Below are positions 35,028 through 47,219 of a stretch of 64,000 nucleotides of DNA, in pieces. Below the pieces are notes generated by a model, which was not told the DNA's origin, did not search any database, and was given only the letters and a program-made list of their open reading frames with translations. The stretch is from the NCBI RefSeq assembly GCF_021018895.1, contig NC_079386.1:19839676-19903675 (forward strand), in the 5' to 3' direction. The translations under genes and the position numbers were made by a program. This stretch comes from Seriola aureovittata (lineage: Eukaryota; Chordata; Actinopteri; Carangiformes; Carangidae). The stretch's first letter is position 1; every line of letters begins with the position of its first letter.

Positions 35028-36663
35028 GTTAGTCTACGTGTAGTACAGATGTAGTCCAGCATGTACTAATTTCTTCCCTGTGATCAAATTTAAAAATGGT
35101 TCCGCATCTCTGAGTAACAGAACAACATGCAATGACATCACTTCCTGTGAGATAATTTTGGTTTGGATGGGTGTATGTGTAAGAAATCAGAAAATGTTTG
35201 TCAGCATCAGACCAAACATTTCATGATGGTTAAACCTGAAACATTAAATTCAAACACTGGTGTTTCACTGTTGTTAGTCTATATCAAACTCCACACCAAA
35301 CAAACATTGGATCCTACATTTCCCATAATGCACATGACCCCTTGCAGAGCCACAGGCTCAGGAGGAACCTTATGTGTAAAGTCAGTGGAATTAATCTTTA
35401 ATGTGACCTGTTACCTGTTGTCTGGGTGAGCTGTAACCATGGTAACAGCGGTCGGCTGTAACCATGGTAACAGTGGTCGGCTGTAACCAAGGTGACAGCA
35501 GTTGTTTTCTGGCCCTCTGGTGTTCCTGCATGTTGTTCTGTTACTGAGGTTTGTCATTGTTATTCAATGTTTACCGTTTGAAATGTGAGTGTGTGTTTGA
35601 TGAGAGACACCTTCAGTGCCCTCTGGTGGAGTTAAAGTGGTCACACACACACACACACACACACAGCCCTCTTGTCTCTTGTCTTTTGCTTTGTTCTGTT
35701 CTGATGTTTGTTCGACACTGTGTAACGATAAATCTGTGTGACAACATTAAAAACATACACACAGTAAAGACAGCAGTATTGTGTGTTCACTTCTTCAGTG
35801 TGTTGTTAATGGTGTGTGAATCATTTTGAAAGAGGACTGTCCGGTTGTGATCGCAGAGTATCATTTAGACGTCCAGCTCCAACTGTTATGTCTTATTTTG
35901 ACACAAAGAGACACATGGTGAAATAAGTGTGGCAGCAATCACAAGAAACTTCTTTCTTCATGTTGAATCATCAGGCGGTCAGAGGTGAAATTACTGTTTA
36001 AAAACTGTTTCTAAAGACTGAGTAGGAGTTTCACAACGTCTCTGAACAAGCAGTAAACACAGAGTTCACAGCAGCATCACATGACTGACTCAACATCAGG
36101 GACACAGCACATATGAATATACCTACAGACCCACCTGCTCACTGTTAATTTAATGTCATGATATGATTCAGTTAATGCAGGTGTCATCAGGACTGAGACT
36201 GTCCCTCTTCATAACGTGGTTTTTTTCTAAACCCTCTCAACAGTCTGATTCATTCACATTTCACCCACTCATATTTAAAAACTGTATTTCAACATCGCCG
36301 ACCGAGAGCTCACCTCCCCAAGCGCGCTCCCGACATGTTTCGTCACGAGCTCTGATTGGCTGAGAGGAACCCACCCAGAAGGGAGAGTCCCGCACGCATG
36401 CGCAGTACACGATGGAGTAGAGCGTGTTTGTAAAGTTTGAGTTCAGACCAAGTAAAGATTTACGGATCTAATGAAAGTTTATTTTAAGTTTATCATCTGT
36501 TGAGAAGACACCGCTCTGACAGACAGGCAGAGAGAAAGACAGGCGGAAAGACAGACAGGCATAGAGAGAGAGAAGAGAGAGAGAGAGAAACACTCCAACA
36601 TCCAGGCGGAGATACCGGGACGTCGCTGCGCTCCAAGCCGGGACAAGGAGCGCGACCGCCGGC
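35027..36663. other. Intergenic region and acyltransferase upstream sequence
   Basis: Contains a tandem of RFX-type palindromes (35431-35496), a short (AC)n at 35643-35665 and otherwise single-copy-looking sequence. From 36290 on it is CpG-richer, and the mogat 5' UTR carries a GACAGGCAG and GAGA-rich tract at 36520-36590. Confidence 0.5.
35431..35496. promoter_or_regulatory. Tandem X-box (RFX) palindromes
   Basis: GTAACCATGGTAAC at 35433-35446 and again at 35458-35471 are perfect palindromic X-boxes. A third, degraded copy GTAACCAAGGTGAC is at 35483-35496. The unit period is 25 bp, so it is also a small minisatellite. Confidence 0.5.
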
Positions 36664-39600
36664 ATGAAGGTCGAGTTCGCCCCGCTGAACATCCCGCTGC
36701 GGAGGAGGCTGCAGACCGCCGCCGTGCTGCAGTGGGTCTTCTCCTTCCTGGCTCTAGGTAACACACTATCGATCAGGTTTATTGATTATTGGTCCTGGAT
36801 ATTCTGATTATTCTCTGCCTGCACGCGAGTCAGTGAGTCCAGAAGGCTTCTGATTGGTCAGAGTGTTACGTGTGTTTTACATGTTAAGTTACTACAGAAA
36901 CAGTTTTTCTATGAAGGTTACTGGACTCGCTTCGGGGCTTTTATTGTGAAAGGTCCTGAGCTTCAGAGTCTGATCCATGATCTGTGACGTCAACAGAACA
37001 GAAACAAACCAGAATCCTCCTGCTTTTAATCAATAAGAGCCAATGTGATCGAATAATGAATATTAGTTTCCTCTGGACTTTTATGCTGATATGTTCAGAC
37101 GGCACCTGAACACAGCATCACACCTGTCTCACTGTCATTCTGTTGAATCACATACCTGTCTGTATCTCTCTAACATGTGTCTGTCCGTCACTAACACTTG
37201 CCTGTCTTTCTCTCACACTTTTCTGTCTCTCAGCTCAGTGTTGTCTGGCTGCCTTCGTCCTCCTGGCTCTCTCTGATTGGTGGGTGGTGGCCCTGCTGTA
37301 TGCTGGTTGGCTATGGTTGGACTGGGACACGCCTACCAGCGGGGGTCGGAGGTCACGGTGGGTCAGGAGCTGGACGGTCTGGGAGTACTTCAGGGACTAC
37401 TTCCCTATAACGGTGAGATCAGATCTATCGATCTGATGTGTCGTGATCAATACCAGATCAATCTGTCTGATTATTGATTATTGCTTTGTGTCTGCAGCTC
37501 GTTAAAACTGTCGATTTGGATCCAAAGAAAAACTACATCTTTGGATTTCATCCACATGGTGAGAAACTCACCTGTCTGTCTGTCTACCTGTCTGTCTCTC
37601 AGGGTGCTGGTGGCTTGTTGACCTGTCTGTCTACCTGTCTGTCTCTCAGGGTGCTGGTGGCTTGTTGACCTGTCTGTCTGTCTGTCTGTCAGGGTGCTGG
37701 TGGCTTGTTGACCTGTCTGTCTACCTGTCTGTCTCTCAGGGGTGCTGGTGGCGGGGGGCTTTGGGAACTTCTGTACGGAGGCGACAGGTTTCTCTCGTCT
37801 GTTTCCTGGACTCACATCTCACCTGCTGATGCTGCCGTTCTGGTTCAGAGTCCCGCTCTTCAGAGACTACATCATGTGTGGAGGTACAAACCTGTCTGCC
37901 TGTCCACCTGTCTGTCCACCTGTCTGATCATTGTCTCTGACAGACATTAGAGGGACGTGTCCCCCGGACACGGATGAGTCCAGGTTGAGGTTTCTCAATC
38001 AGCTCTTTGTAAAGCTCTGAGTAAACACAGGAGGGGGAGGGGTAGAACGCTGCGTTGTGATAGGCTGTCTGGACACTTCTCAGGGACACGTGGGTTCATG
38101 TGTCTGAGTCACAGACCACCACAGACTACCTCAGACCACCACAGACTACCTCAGACCACCACAGACTACCTCAGACCACCACAGACTACCACAGACCATC
38201 AGAGACCACAGTAAAGTAAAACTACAAACATGGCTGTGTGGGCTCAGGTCAAATCCATCAAACTGATCAGGAAACAAAACAATGACATTACACCACTGTC
38301 TTATCTGGACATGTGAAATGATGTCATGCTGACATCTGTCTGTCTCTCACCTGTCTGTCTGTCAGGTCTGGTGTCCAGCTGTAAGTCCAGTCTGTCGTAC
38401 CTGGTCAGTCGTCCTGAAGGAGGTAATGTTGCTGTCATCGCGGTGGGCGGAGCTCCAGAGGCTCTGGACGCTCGGCCGGGAGCTTTAACACTGCAGGTGT
38501 AGTTTATATTCATGTTATATATGTATACATGTTTATGTATTTATGTGTAAATGTATTTATGTATATGTATTATCTATATATATATATATAAACAGTACTG
38601 TGCAAAAGTTTTAGGTGTGATATGCTGTAAACTAAGAATGCTTTCAAAAATATAAATAGTAATTGTTTATTTTTATCAATTTACAAAATGCAAAGTGAGC
38701 GAGCAAAAGAAAAGTCTAAATCAAATTAATATTTGGTGTTACTACTCTTTGCTTTCAAACCAGCATCAATTCTTAGAGGTACACTTGCACAAAGTCAGGG
38801 ATTTTGTAGGATTATAGTCAGGTGTATGATCAACCAATTATACCAAACAGGTTCTAAGGATCATCAATTTTACATGTAGGTTGAAACACAGTCATTAACT
38901 GACACAGAAACAGCTGTGTACGAGGCTTAAAACTGGGTGAGGAACAGCCAAACTCTGCTACCAAGGTGAGGTTGTGGAAGACAGTTTCATGTTACAGGTC
39001 ATACACCGTGGCAGGACTGAGCACAGCAACAAGACACAAGGTAGTTGTACTGCATCAGCGAGGTCTCTCCCAGACAAAGATTTCAAAGCAGACTGGGGTT
39101 TGTGCCGTTCAAGCTCTTTTGAAGAAGCACAAAGAAACAGGCAATGTTGAGGATCGTAGACGCAGTGGTCGGCCAAGGAAACTTAGTGCAGCAGCTTATT
39201 TCCCTTCTAAATCGGAAGATGTCCAGCAGTGCCATCAGCTCAGGACTGGCAGAAACCAGTGGGACCCAGGTACAGCCATCTACTGTCCGGAGAAGTCTGG
39301 CCAGAAGTGGTCTTCATGGAAGAGTTCATCATAGGAACTGGGGAGCAGAAAAATGGCAGCAGGTGCTCTGGACTGATGAGTAAAAATTTGAAATATTTGG
39401 CTGTAGCAGAAGGCAGTTTGTTCTCCGAAGGGCTGGAGAGCGGTACAGTAATGACTGTCTGCAGCCAACAGTGAAGCATATAGGAAGTTCCTTGCAAGTT
39501 TGGGGCTGCATTTTTGCAAATGGAGTTGGAGATTTGGTCGGGATTAATGGTGTCCTCAGTGCTGAGAAATGCAGGCAGATACTTATGCATCATACAATAC

Positions 39601-40084
39601 CATCAGGGAGGCCCCAATATGATTGGCCCCAAATTTATTGTGCAGCAGGACAACGACCCCAAACATACAGCCAATGTCATTAAGAACTATCTTCAGCTTA
39701 AAGAAGAACAAGAAGTCCTGGAAGTGATGGTATGGCTCCTACAGAGCCCTGATCTCAACATCGTGGAGTCTGTCTGGGATTACATGACAGAAGGATCTGA
39801 GGAAGCCTACGTCCACAGCAGATATGTGGTTAGTTCTCCAAGATGTTTGGAACAACCTACCAGCTTAGTTCCTTCAAAAACCGTGTGCAAGTGAACCTAG
39901 AAGAATTGATGCTGTTTTGAATGCAAAGGGTGGTCACACCAAATATTGATTTGATTTAGATTTCTCTTCTGTTCATTCACTGTATTTTGTTAATTGATGA
40001 AAATAAACTATTAACACTTCCATTTTTGAAAGCATTCTTAGTTTGCAGCATTTTTTCACACCTGCTTAAAACTTTTGCACAGTA

Positions 40085-40139
<55 letters not shown>

Positions 40140-40163
40140 TATGTATGTATATATGTATGTATA

Positions 40164-40206
<43 letters not shown>

Positions 40207-41458
40207 TATATATATATACATATATATATGTGTGTGTATATGTATGTATAACATGTAAACAGAGACTGAACATTTGCTTCTTACTTTAATGATTCATAAA
40301 TGACTAAAGGTGTTTTTTCTTTCAGATACGAAACAGGAAGGGCTTCATTAAACTGGCTTTCAAACACGGGTGGGTGGAGTTTATCAAGGGGGCAGGGCTC
40401 AGAGGGGCAGGGCTACAGACAGTACGCTGACAGTGTGTCACTGTGTGTGTGCAGAGCTCAGCTGGTTCCAGTGTTTTCTTTTGGAGAAAACGAGTTATTT
40501 GATCAGATGGAGAATCCCAGCGGCTCTTCTCTTAGGATGCTGCAGGTCAGAGCTCATGTCTCAATGGACGACACGTTGTAACGACACATTTTAACCACAT
40601 GTTTTAAACACACATTTAACAACATGTTTAGAAAGTCAGAAAGTCTTCATGAAGGAGTCCGATCCCAAGACGCGGCCAGAACATCCACCGCAAAACCCCA
40701 GCAACCACCTAGCAACATCTGAGACTGAACGTTGCTGGGTGGTTGCTATGTAACAGACCCCTATTAGCAATTGTGTAATATATTGTAGCAACCACTTAGA
40801 ACACTGTCTAACATCTTAGCAACCACAAGAACTTTCCTGAGAATATTTAGTTTGTTGTCTTAGTTTTTAGTGTAACTTTAACTGTCATAGATAGATAAAT
40901 AGATAGATAGATACTTTATTGTCAATGCTAGTATGTTTCCTTTGTCCATAGAACCGGCTGCAGAGCATCATGGGAGTAGCACTGCCTCTATTTCATGCAA
41001 GAGGAGTTTTCCAGTACAGCTTCGGCCTGATACCCTACAGGAAGTCCATACACACTGTCGGTATGACCGCAGAGTTACTCTAAAATGTATCTAATGTAAC
41101 ATAATGTTAACCCTAATCTTACCCTAATGTTTGCCTAATGTTAAGGTAATGTTAAGGTAACATTAACCCAGAGGGGACGATGATTGTTGGTTTCAGATGC
41201 CGTCGTTTTAGCATCGGTTAGCCTCAGTTAGCATCTGAGCCGTTTGTTGTCATGCTTGTTTTGTGGTTCCTTCATGTCTCTCTCTCTCTCTCTCTGTTTT
41301 CAGTGGGAAGGCCAATCTCGGTTGCCCAGACTCCCAGTCCCAGCAGCAAGGACATCGAGAGTCTTCACAAAGTTTACCTGCAGAGTCTGACTGAGCTGTT
41401 CGAGCAGCACAAACACACCTACGGCTACAGTGAGGACCAGCACCTGACGTTCATATGA
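36664..41458 (+). CDS. mogat2: 2-acylglycerol O-acyltransferase (MOGAT/DGAT2 family)
   Basis: An endoplasmic-reticulum membrane enzyme expected to acylate monoacylglycerol with acyl-CoA to form diacylglycerol. Nine phase-consistent exons: 36664-36757, 37234-37412, 37498-37558, 37740-37883, 38366-38496, 40326-40369, 40455-40545, 40952-41060 and 41304-41458, giving 335 codons plus TGA, the normal family length. The N-terminus [20 protein letters not shown] resembles MOGAT2. Two adjacent hydrophobic segments follow (exons 1-2). The catalytic HPHG motif spans the exon 3/4 junction (GFHPHGVLVAGG). Further family motifs are [43 protein letters not shown] and [20 protein letters not shown]. The symbol could equally be mogat3, since the paralogues are hard to separate by eye and human MOGAT3 is syntenic with TSC22D4. 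A Tc1-like transposon sits in intron 5. Confidence 0.9.
37598..37739 (+). repeat. Tandem copies of the exon 4 splice acceptor
   Basis: The block tctcagggtgctggtggctt and its CTGTCTGTCTACCTGTCT context occurs three times (near 37597, 37645 and 37689) immediately before the true acceptor at 37737-37739, which is followed by ggggtgctggtggc-type sequence. The copies include the first dozen bases of the exon. Confidence 0.8.
38105..38200. repeat. 20-bp tandem repeat, TCAGACCACCACAGACTACC
   Basis: About four to five units in intron 4 of the acyltransferase gene. Confidence 0.9.
38593..40087 (+). mobile_element. Inactive Tc1/mariner-like transposon
   Basis: About 1.5 kb bounded by inverted repeats: left CAGTACTGTGCAAAAGTTTT, right its complement ending in CAGTACTG. 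Inner matches (aagaatgctttcaaaaat versus attt..gaaagcattctta) make the inverted repeats about 90 bp or longer. Frames inside show Tc1-type transposase pieces: a helix-turn-helix part ([22 protein letters not shown]) and a catalytic part with [10 protein letters not shown] and [16 protein letters not shown]. These lie in different frames with stops, so the gene is broken. It inserted beside a (TA)n tract. The right flank keeps TA; the left flank reads AA. Confidence 0.9.
40088..40245. repeat. (TA)n and TATG/TGTA dinucleotide tract
   Basis: Long AT-alternating tract directly abutting the right end of the Tc1-like element. A short matching (TA)n lies at 38570-38592 on its left. Confidence 0.95.
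40885..40925 (-). mobile_element. Short LINE 3'-tail remnant
   Basis: GATAGATAAATAGATAGATAGATACTTTATT is the reverse complement of the AATAAAGTATC(TATC)n tail seen at 34955-35026, so it is probably a nearly lost LINE end in the opposite orientation. Confidence 0.45.
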
Positions 41459-41681
41459 CCTCACCTGTACCACCTGGTTATCACCTGTATATGAACTGTT
41501 TACAACACCTGGCCTCACCGTCACATGACCGTCACATGACCGTCACATGACTGACAGCTGTTCAGGCGGTGGTTGTTAAACTGAACAGAACAATGTTAAC
41601 ACTGTTAGCAGAGCTCATTGTTTTCATGGGTAATGCTAAGGTCTCTGTGTGTAAAGATGAGTGTTTGATGTGTTTCTATGT

Positions 41682-41687
41682 AATAAA
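41682..41687 (+). terminator. Poly(A) signal of the acyltransferase gene
   Basis: AATAAA 224 bp downstream of the stop codon, in an otherwise simple 3' UTR. Confidence 0.65.
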
Positions 41688-41689
41688 GT

Positions 41690-42700
41690 GACATCACATG
41701 ATGATGTAACAGATGATTGACAGTCATTCAGAGATCTGGTGTCACATCACAGTAACATCAGACGAGCACTGTGGTTGGTTGATTTGGACTGAATGTGAAC
41801 TACGAAGCAGGTTCAACAAATCCAGGATATGTTAATTCTCTGGCTTCACTGAGCCCAGTGGTCACATGACCAATCATAAACATGGAGGTGTCCACCGGCA
41901 GCAGATCAGCACCTTTTACAAAACAAAAGCAAAATATAAAATTAGACTACCATGTGAAAGTGTGACAGACTTCTAACATTTGACTTATTAGATTCATTAA
42001 ATGAGTCAAACCTGGGAGCAAATAAAATATGAAAAATTAATCAGTTTCAAGTAGAATTACTGTCAGTCTGTGGTGAATGATGATGTCATAGATGACAACA
42101 GGAAGAACTCTGACAAATCAGGTTTAACATATCCAGATTAACTTCCTGTTATCTGGTTTAACTGATTCCAGTCCAGGTAACTCTGGTTTACCTGTCCAGC
42201 TACATGCTTGTGACAGAGGAAGTTGTTCATCATCCTCGTTAGAGGGTAGAGAGGAACCTCTGACACCTGCAGGTAAACTCAGGTGTAGTGGCGTCATCAG
42301 GTGAAATGTAAACTGTCGTGGTCACGTGATCAGTGACGTCAGAGGAGAGAAGCGGACAGACGTCTGTAGTTTCGGTCTGTAATGAAGCAAACTGACCACC
42401 AGAGGTCACCCTGAGGCACTACACTGTAAACATCTGACGTCACTTTCCATTAAACTTTATTGACACGTGGACAAAATACAAATCTGTGATTCCACCCTCC
42501 TCCTGCTGCTCCTCCCTCTCAGACACTCACACGCACGCGTTTTGTTCGCTCGCGGCTCGGTCACGCGCAGATCCCGTCCTGCATCTTTTACCAAACTACA
42601 GAGAGAGATGGAGGATCCGGATCAGACCCCACAGACCCAGACATACAACCTGGACCTGATGTTGATGATGATGAAGGTGTTTGCTGCTCGCTCATTGGCT
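41690..42700. other. Intergenic sequence before tsc22d4
   Basis: No supported gene. The end of the stretch (from about 42300) rises in CpG and GC content toward a promoter-like region. Confidence 0.5.
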
Positions 42701-42719
42701 GCTGTGTAGAGACGCGCTG

Positions 42720-43103
42720 TTTACTGAGAGAGGAGGAAGGAGCGGAGTAGGAGAGAGAGGGAGAGTTCAGAGAGGGAGAAAAAGAAGAAACTTCCCGCTG
42801 CCGCTCACATCTTCTCTGGACTAACAGAAGCAGAATCGGACTGAAATCAGCAGAAGAAAAAGTTGGAGAATTCCCGCTGAAACTTTTTGCTCTGTAAACT
42901 GTGCAAGCTCCCGCCGACCTGGGGTTGACCTGAGAGTGGCGCGCATGCTCCCTGCACAGTTGTGTTTTTCTCTGGGAATAATGGACCGATTGTGTCACCG
43001 GGCTCAGTGGTGACGTGACCGGAGACAGAGGACGAGGCGCACGGCCGCTGATGCAGATCATGGGCGGGAGCAACGGGAGCGCGCCTACGCTGAGTACATG
43101 AAC
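42720..43103 (+). other. Probable non-coding first exon and promoter of tsc22d4
   Basis: CpG-containing, GA-rich sequence ending in a good donor (CATGAAC then GTGAGTG at 43104). It contains several short upstream ATGs. The next convincing plus-strand coding exon is 45057. The exon 5' limit is not determined. Confidence 0.45.
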
Positions 43104-43308
43104 GTGAGTGTTTACAATGATGACGTCACAGGGTATACTTACTGTATGTTTTTAGTTTGTGACTGTAATGTCAGACCATAACATACCCTGCAGTGTCTGA
43201 TAAACCCCAGTTAATTAATGGATTCATAAATAATTAATTATATTCTGATTCTTCATCAGGACCTGGTCTAGAGCTGGACTGGCTAGACCATGTCCTACCA
43301 TCATTCAG

Positions 43309-44215
43309 TCTACTGTAGGCTGGTTTCAGTCTACTGTCAGCTGGCTTCAGTCTGCTGTCAGCTGGCTTCAGTCTGCTGTCAGTTGGTTTCAGTCTACTGT
43401 CAGCTGGTTTCAGTCTACTGTCAGCTGGCTTCAGTCTGCTGTCAGTTGGTTTCAGTCTACTGTCAGCTGGTTTCAGTCTGCTGTCAGCTGGCTTCAGTCT
43501 GCTGTCAGTTGGTTTCAGTCTACTGTCAGCTGGTTTCTGTCTAGTGTCAGCTAGTTTCAGTCCACTGTCAGCTGGTTTCTGTCTAGTGTCAGCTAGTTTC
43601 AGTCTACTGTCAGCTGGTTTGTGTCTAGTGTCAGCTGGTTTCAGTCCACTGTCAGCTGGTTTCGGTCTAATGTCAGCTGGTTTCAGTCTAATGTCAGCTG
43701 AATTCTGTCTGCTGTCTACTGGTTTCTGTACTGTCAGCTGGTTTCAGTCTACTGTCAGCTGGTTTCTTTCGAGTGTCAGCTGGTTTCTGTCTAGTGTCAG
43801 ATGGTTTCTGTCTCTGGTCAGCTGGTTTCAGTCTACTGTCAGCTGGTTTGTGTCTAGTGTCAGCTGGTTTCAGTCTACTGTCAGCTGGTTTCTGTCTAGT
43901 GTCAGCTAGTTTCAGTCTACTGTCAGCTGGTTTGTGTCTAGTGTCAGCTGGTTTCAGTCCACTGTCAGCTGGTTTCGGTCTAATGTCAGCTGGTTTCTGT
44001 ACTGTCAGCTGGTTTCAGTCTACTGTCAGCTGGTTTCTGTCGAGTGTCAGCTGGTTTCTGTCTAGTGTCAGATGGTTTCTGTCTCTGGTCAGCTGGTTTC
44101 AGTCTACTGTCAGCTGGTTTCTGTCTAGTGTCAGCTGGTTTCAGTCTACTGTCAGCTGGTTTCTGTCTAGTGTCAGCTGGTTTCAGTCCACTGTCAGCTG
44201 GTTTCGCTGGTGGAC
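43309..44215. repeat. 21-bp minisatellite, TCAGTCTACTGTCAGCTGGTT, about 43 copies
   Basis: About 900 bp of 21-bp units. Because 21 is a multiple of three the frame stays open (VSAGFCLVSAGF-type peptide). A block of about 285 bp is itself repeated (near 43600 and 43890). Each unit carries CAGCTG or a close variant. It lies between the probable first exon and the coding exon of tsc22d4. Confidence 0.95.
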
Positions 44216-44932
44216 AAGTGATAGAGACAAGGATAAGGTCACAAGCAGAGTCAACGTTTATTTTATTTCACTTCATCAAAAACATTCTGTTTCCTTACTT
44301 TGTTGCTTCCTGTGACATAATTAATAAAGTCTGATGTCACACTATGTTAGTCTGATCCATTCAATCAGCATGCAGACATTTCTTCAAATGGCCCAATCAC
44401 AGGTCAGTTATCTTGATCATTGTACTTATTTTTGATGAGAGGGGACAGCTGGTCTGCTGAGAGACATTTCGAGACACTTCGAGACATGTCACTGTTCAGA
44501 GGAGGACATGTACACACTGACTGAGAGCAGTTTCAACAGTTGAAATCCTGCAGGACCTGAACTCAACTCACACACACACACACACACACACACACGTTAA
44601 TCCATGTTGTGCAACAGGCAGCCGACTGAAGCAACCGAACAGTGAGTCAGAGGAAACAGGAAACAGAAGAAGAACATGAGTCCCAGACCAAAGCTGCAGG
44701 GCGAGAGACACTGACTGCAACAACAGGAGAGAGAGAGAGAGAAAGAGACAGGACGTGTGGTGAGACAGGTTTCAGCTACACAGACAGTCTGTGTTTGGTA
44801 TTGTACATTCTAAGGACATCTGTCCTGTTCGGGGACAACAACCTGTAAATGTCAGAGTGTAGACCTGGTTCAGGTATAAAGGCTAAACATTTCTGTTCTG
44901 TCTGTGTTTCAGTGAGTCTGTAGTGTGCGTGT

Positions 44933-45000
<68 letters not shown>

Positions 45001-45014
45001 TGTGTGTGTGTGTG

Positions 45015-45053
<39 letters not shown>
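44933..45053. repeat. (GT)n tract directly upstream of the tsc22d4 start codon
   Basis: About 120 bp of GT repeats with a few GG, TT and CG interruptions, ending GTGTGAGG immediately before ATG at 45057. The nearest ordinary acceptor (tgtgtttcag at about 44912) lies upstream of it, so it is probably in the 5' UTR. Confidence 0.85.
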
Positions 45054-45056
<3 letters not shown>

Positions 45057-47091
45057 ATGAGTGGTGGTAAAAAGAGGAGTGGCTTCCAGATCACCAGTGT
45101 GACATCAGACTTAAACCAAACTCCTGCCGGCCAATCAGCTCCCAGCGTGGTCCTGACTGTCCTCCAATCAAAGTCCTCCTCCTCCTGCAGCCCTCAGGGA
45201 AGCTCCTCCCAGCCGACCACACCCTCTCTGAAGAGGAAATACATCCCCCATGATGCAACTGCTCAAGGGGCAGGATCTTCGTCCAGGTTCAGGGTGGTGA
45301 GGCTGGCGGTGGGCGGGGCCGGCAGTGGTGGCCGTAGCGAGCCATATTGCCGTGGACGGTGGACGTGCGTGGACTCTATGGAGCGACAGGAAGGGGTGGG
45401 GTTCAGGCAGGTGATGGACAGCATGAGACACGCCCACTCCCTGGAATCCCTGGAGATGATTGGCCGAGACAGAGTCCACTCCAAGGACACCGCCCACCTG
45501 CATGGTCAGCCAATCAGAGGCAGGGAGGGGGTGGGGCTCGTACTGCGCAGCGGGCCACCGTCCCCTACGCACCAAGAGCCAATTAACATCAGGCTCCTGG
45601 ACCGAAAGCAGCCAATAGGAGTACAGGGTTTAGACTACACACCACCACCATCTTTGCCAGGCCCACGAAACATCCCTCCTCCTCTACGATTGGACGTGGA
45701 CGCTGCAGGAAGGGTACGCACACACGTGCACACACACACACACACACACACAGAACACGAGTCAGCTGATTGACTCGGGGGGGGGGGGTCTGACCTCTAG
45801 GACCAGATGACTACATGTTGTAATGCATCTTTAAAACTGTTGAAACTTTTAAATGTTAAATTCTCTCTCTCTCTGTCCATCTGTTTCTCTGTCTCTCTCT
45901 GTCTCGTTGTCTGTCTCTGTCTGTTTGTCTGTCTCTCTGTCTGTCTGTCTGTCTCTCTCTGTCTGTTTGTCTCTCTCTGTCTCTCTCTCTCTCTCTGTCG
46001 GTCTGTCTGTCTCTCTCTGTCCATCTGTTTCTCTGTCTCTCTCTCTGTCTGTCTCTCTGTCTGTCTCTCTCTCTCTGTCTGTTTGTCTCTCTCTGTCTCT
46101 CTCTCTCTCTCTGTCGGTCTGTCTGTCTCTCTCTGTCCATCTGTTTCTCTGTCTCTCTCTCTGTCTGTCTCTCTGTCTGTCTCTCTCTCTCTGTCTGTTT
46201 GTCTCTCTCTCTCTCTCTGTCTGTCTCTCCCGCTGTCTTTCTGTATCTCTCTATCTGTTTGTCTGTCTGTCAGTCTGTCCTCAGACAGTGTCACTCTCAG
46301 CCCAACTCCCCCCCCACTGGACCCTACCACCCAACTCTGACCCCTATTCAGACTCCTGCAGCCTTCAGTCTGGACCAAACCATCTTCAACCTGCCGGGGG
46401 ACGACAGGTGACTGTCTGTTTGACTTCTTACCTGTGTGTCTTTCTTTTTGACTGTCTGTCTTCAGGATTAGTAAAATCAGAGTTTGTTACACCTGCTCTA
46501 ACCCAGGTCGACATGGACCACAGGCCTCCTGTGATGTCGTCATTGATGAGTTGTAAAACACAGTCTGAGGTTTTGTTGTGATAATATGGTTTTGTTATGA
46601 GGAGGCTATGACATGTTTCCTAAACACCAGCCACCTCTCTCTCTGTCTCTGTCTCTGTCTCTGCCTCTGTGTCTGTCTCTGTGTCTCTGTCTCTGTTTCT
46701 CTCTGTCTGTTTCTGTGTCTCAATCTATCACTATCTCTTTGTCTGTCTCTGTGTCTCTGTCTCTATCCGTGTGTCTCTGGGCCTCTCTGTCTGTCTCTGT
46801 ATCTCTGCCTTCGTCTCTGTAGCATTAGGCTTCCCTCCCTTAAGTGTCCTCTGTCCAGTTTTTGTGGACTGGTCCTTCAGGTCCTGGTGTGACTCTCAGG
46901 TTCATGCTTCTGAACTGAAGCTGACCTACATACCACATCACACACTCCACATCGCAATGTCAGCTGTTTGTCAGAGCACTGAAAATGGACTTGTGGTGTG
47001 TGTGTGTGTGTGGTGTGTGTGTGTGTGTGTGTGTGGTGTGTGTGTGTGGTGTGTGCGTGTGTGTGTGTGTGGTTTGTGTGTGTGTGTGTGT

Positions 47092-47154
<63 letters not shown>

Positions 47155-47172
47155 TGCGTGTGTGTGTGTGTG

Positions 47173-47219
<47 letters not shown>

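Noticed and set aside
42588..43073. 161-codon minus-strand frame opposite the tsc22d4 promoter
   Set aside because: No family match and no splice partners; it overlaps GC-rich 5' sequence of the plus-strand gene.
45797..46581. Ser/Leu/Val plus-strand and Arg/Glu/Asp minus-strand frames
   Set aside because: CTGT/CTCT tandem repeat; only 46274-46407 within it is a supported exon.
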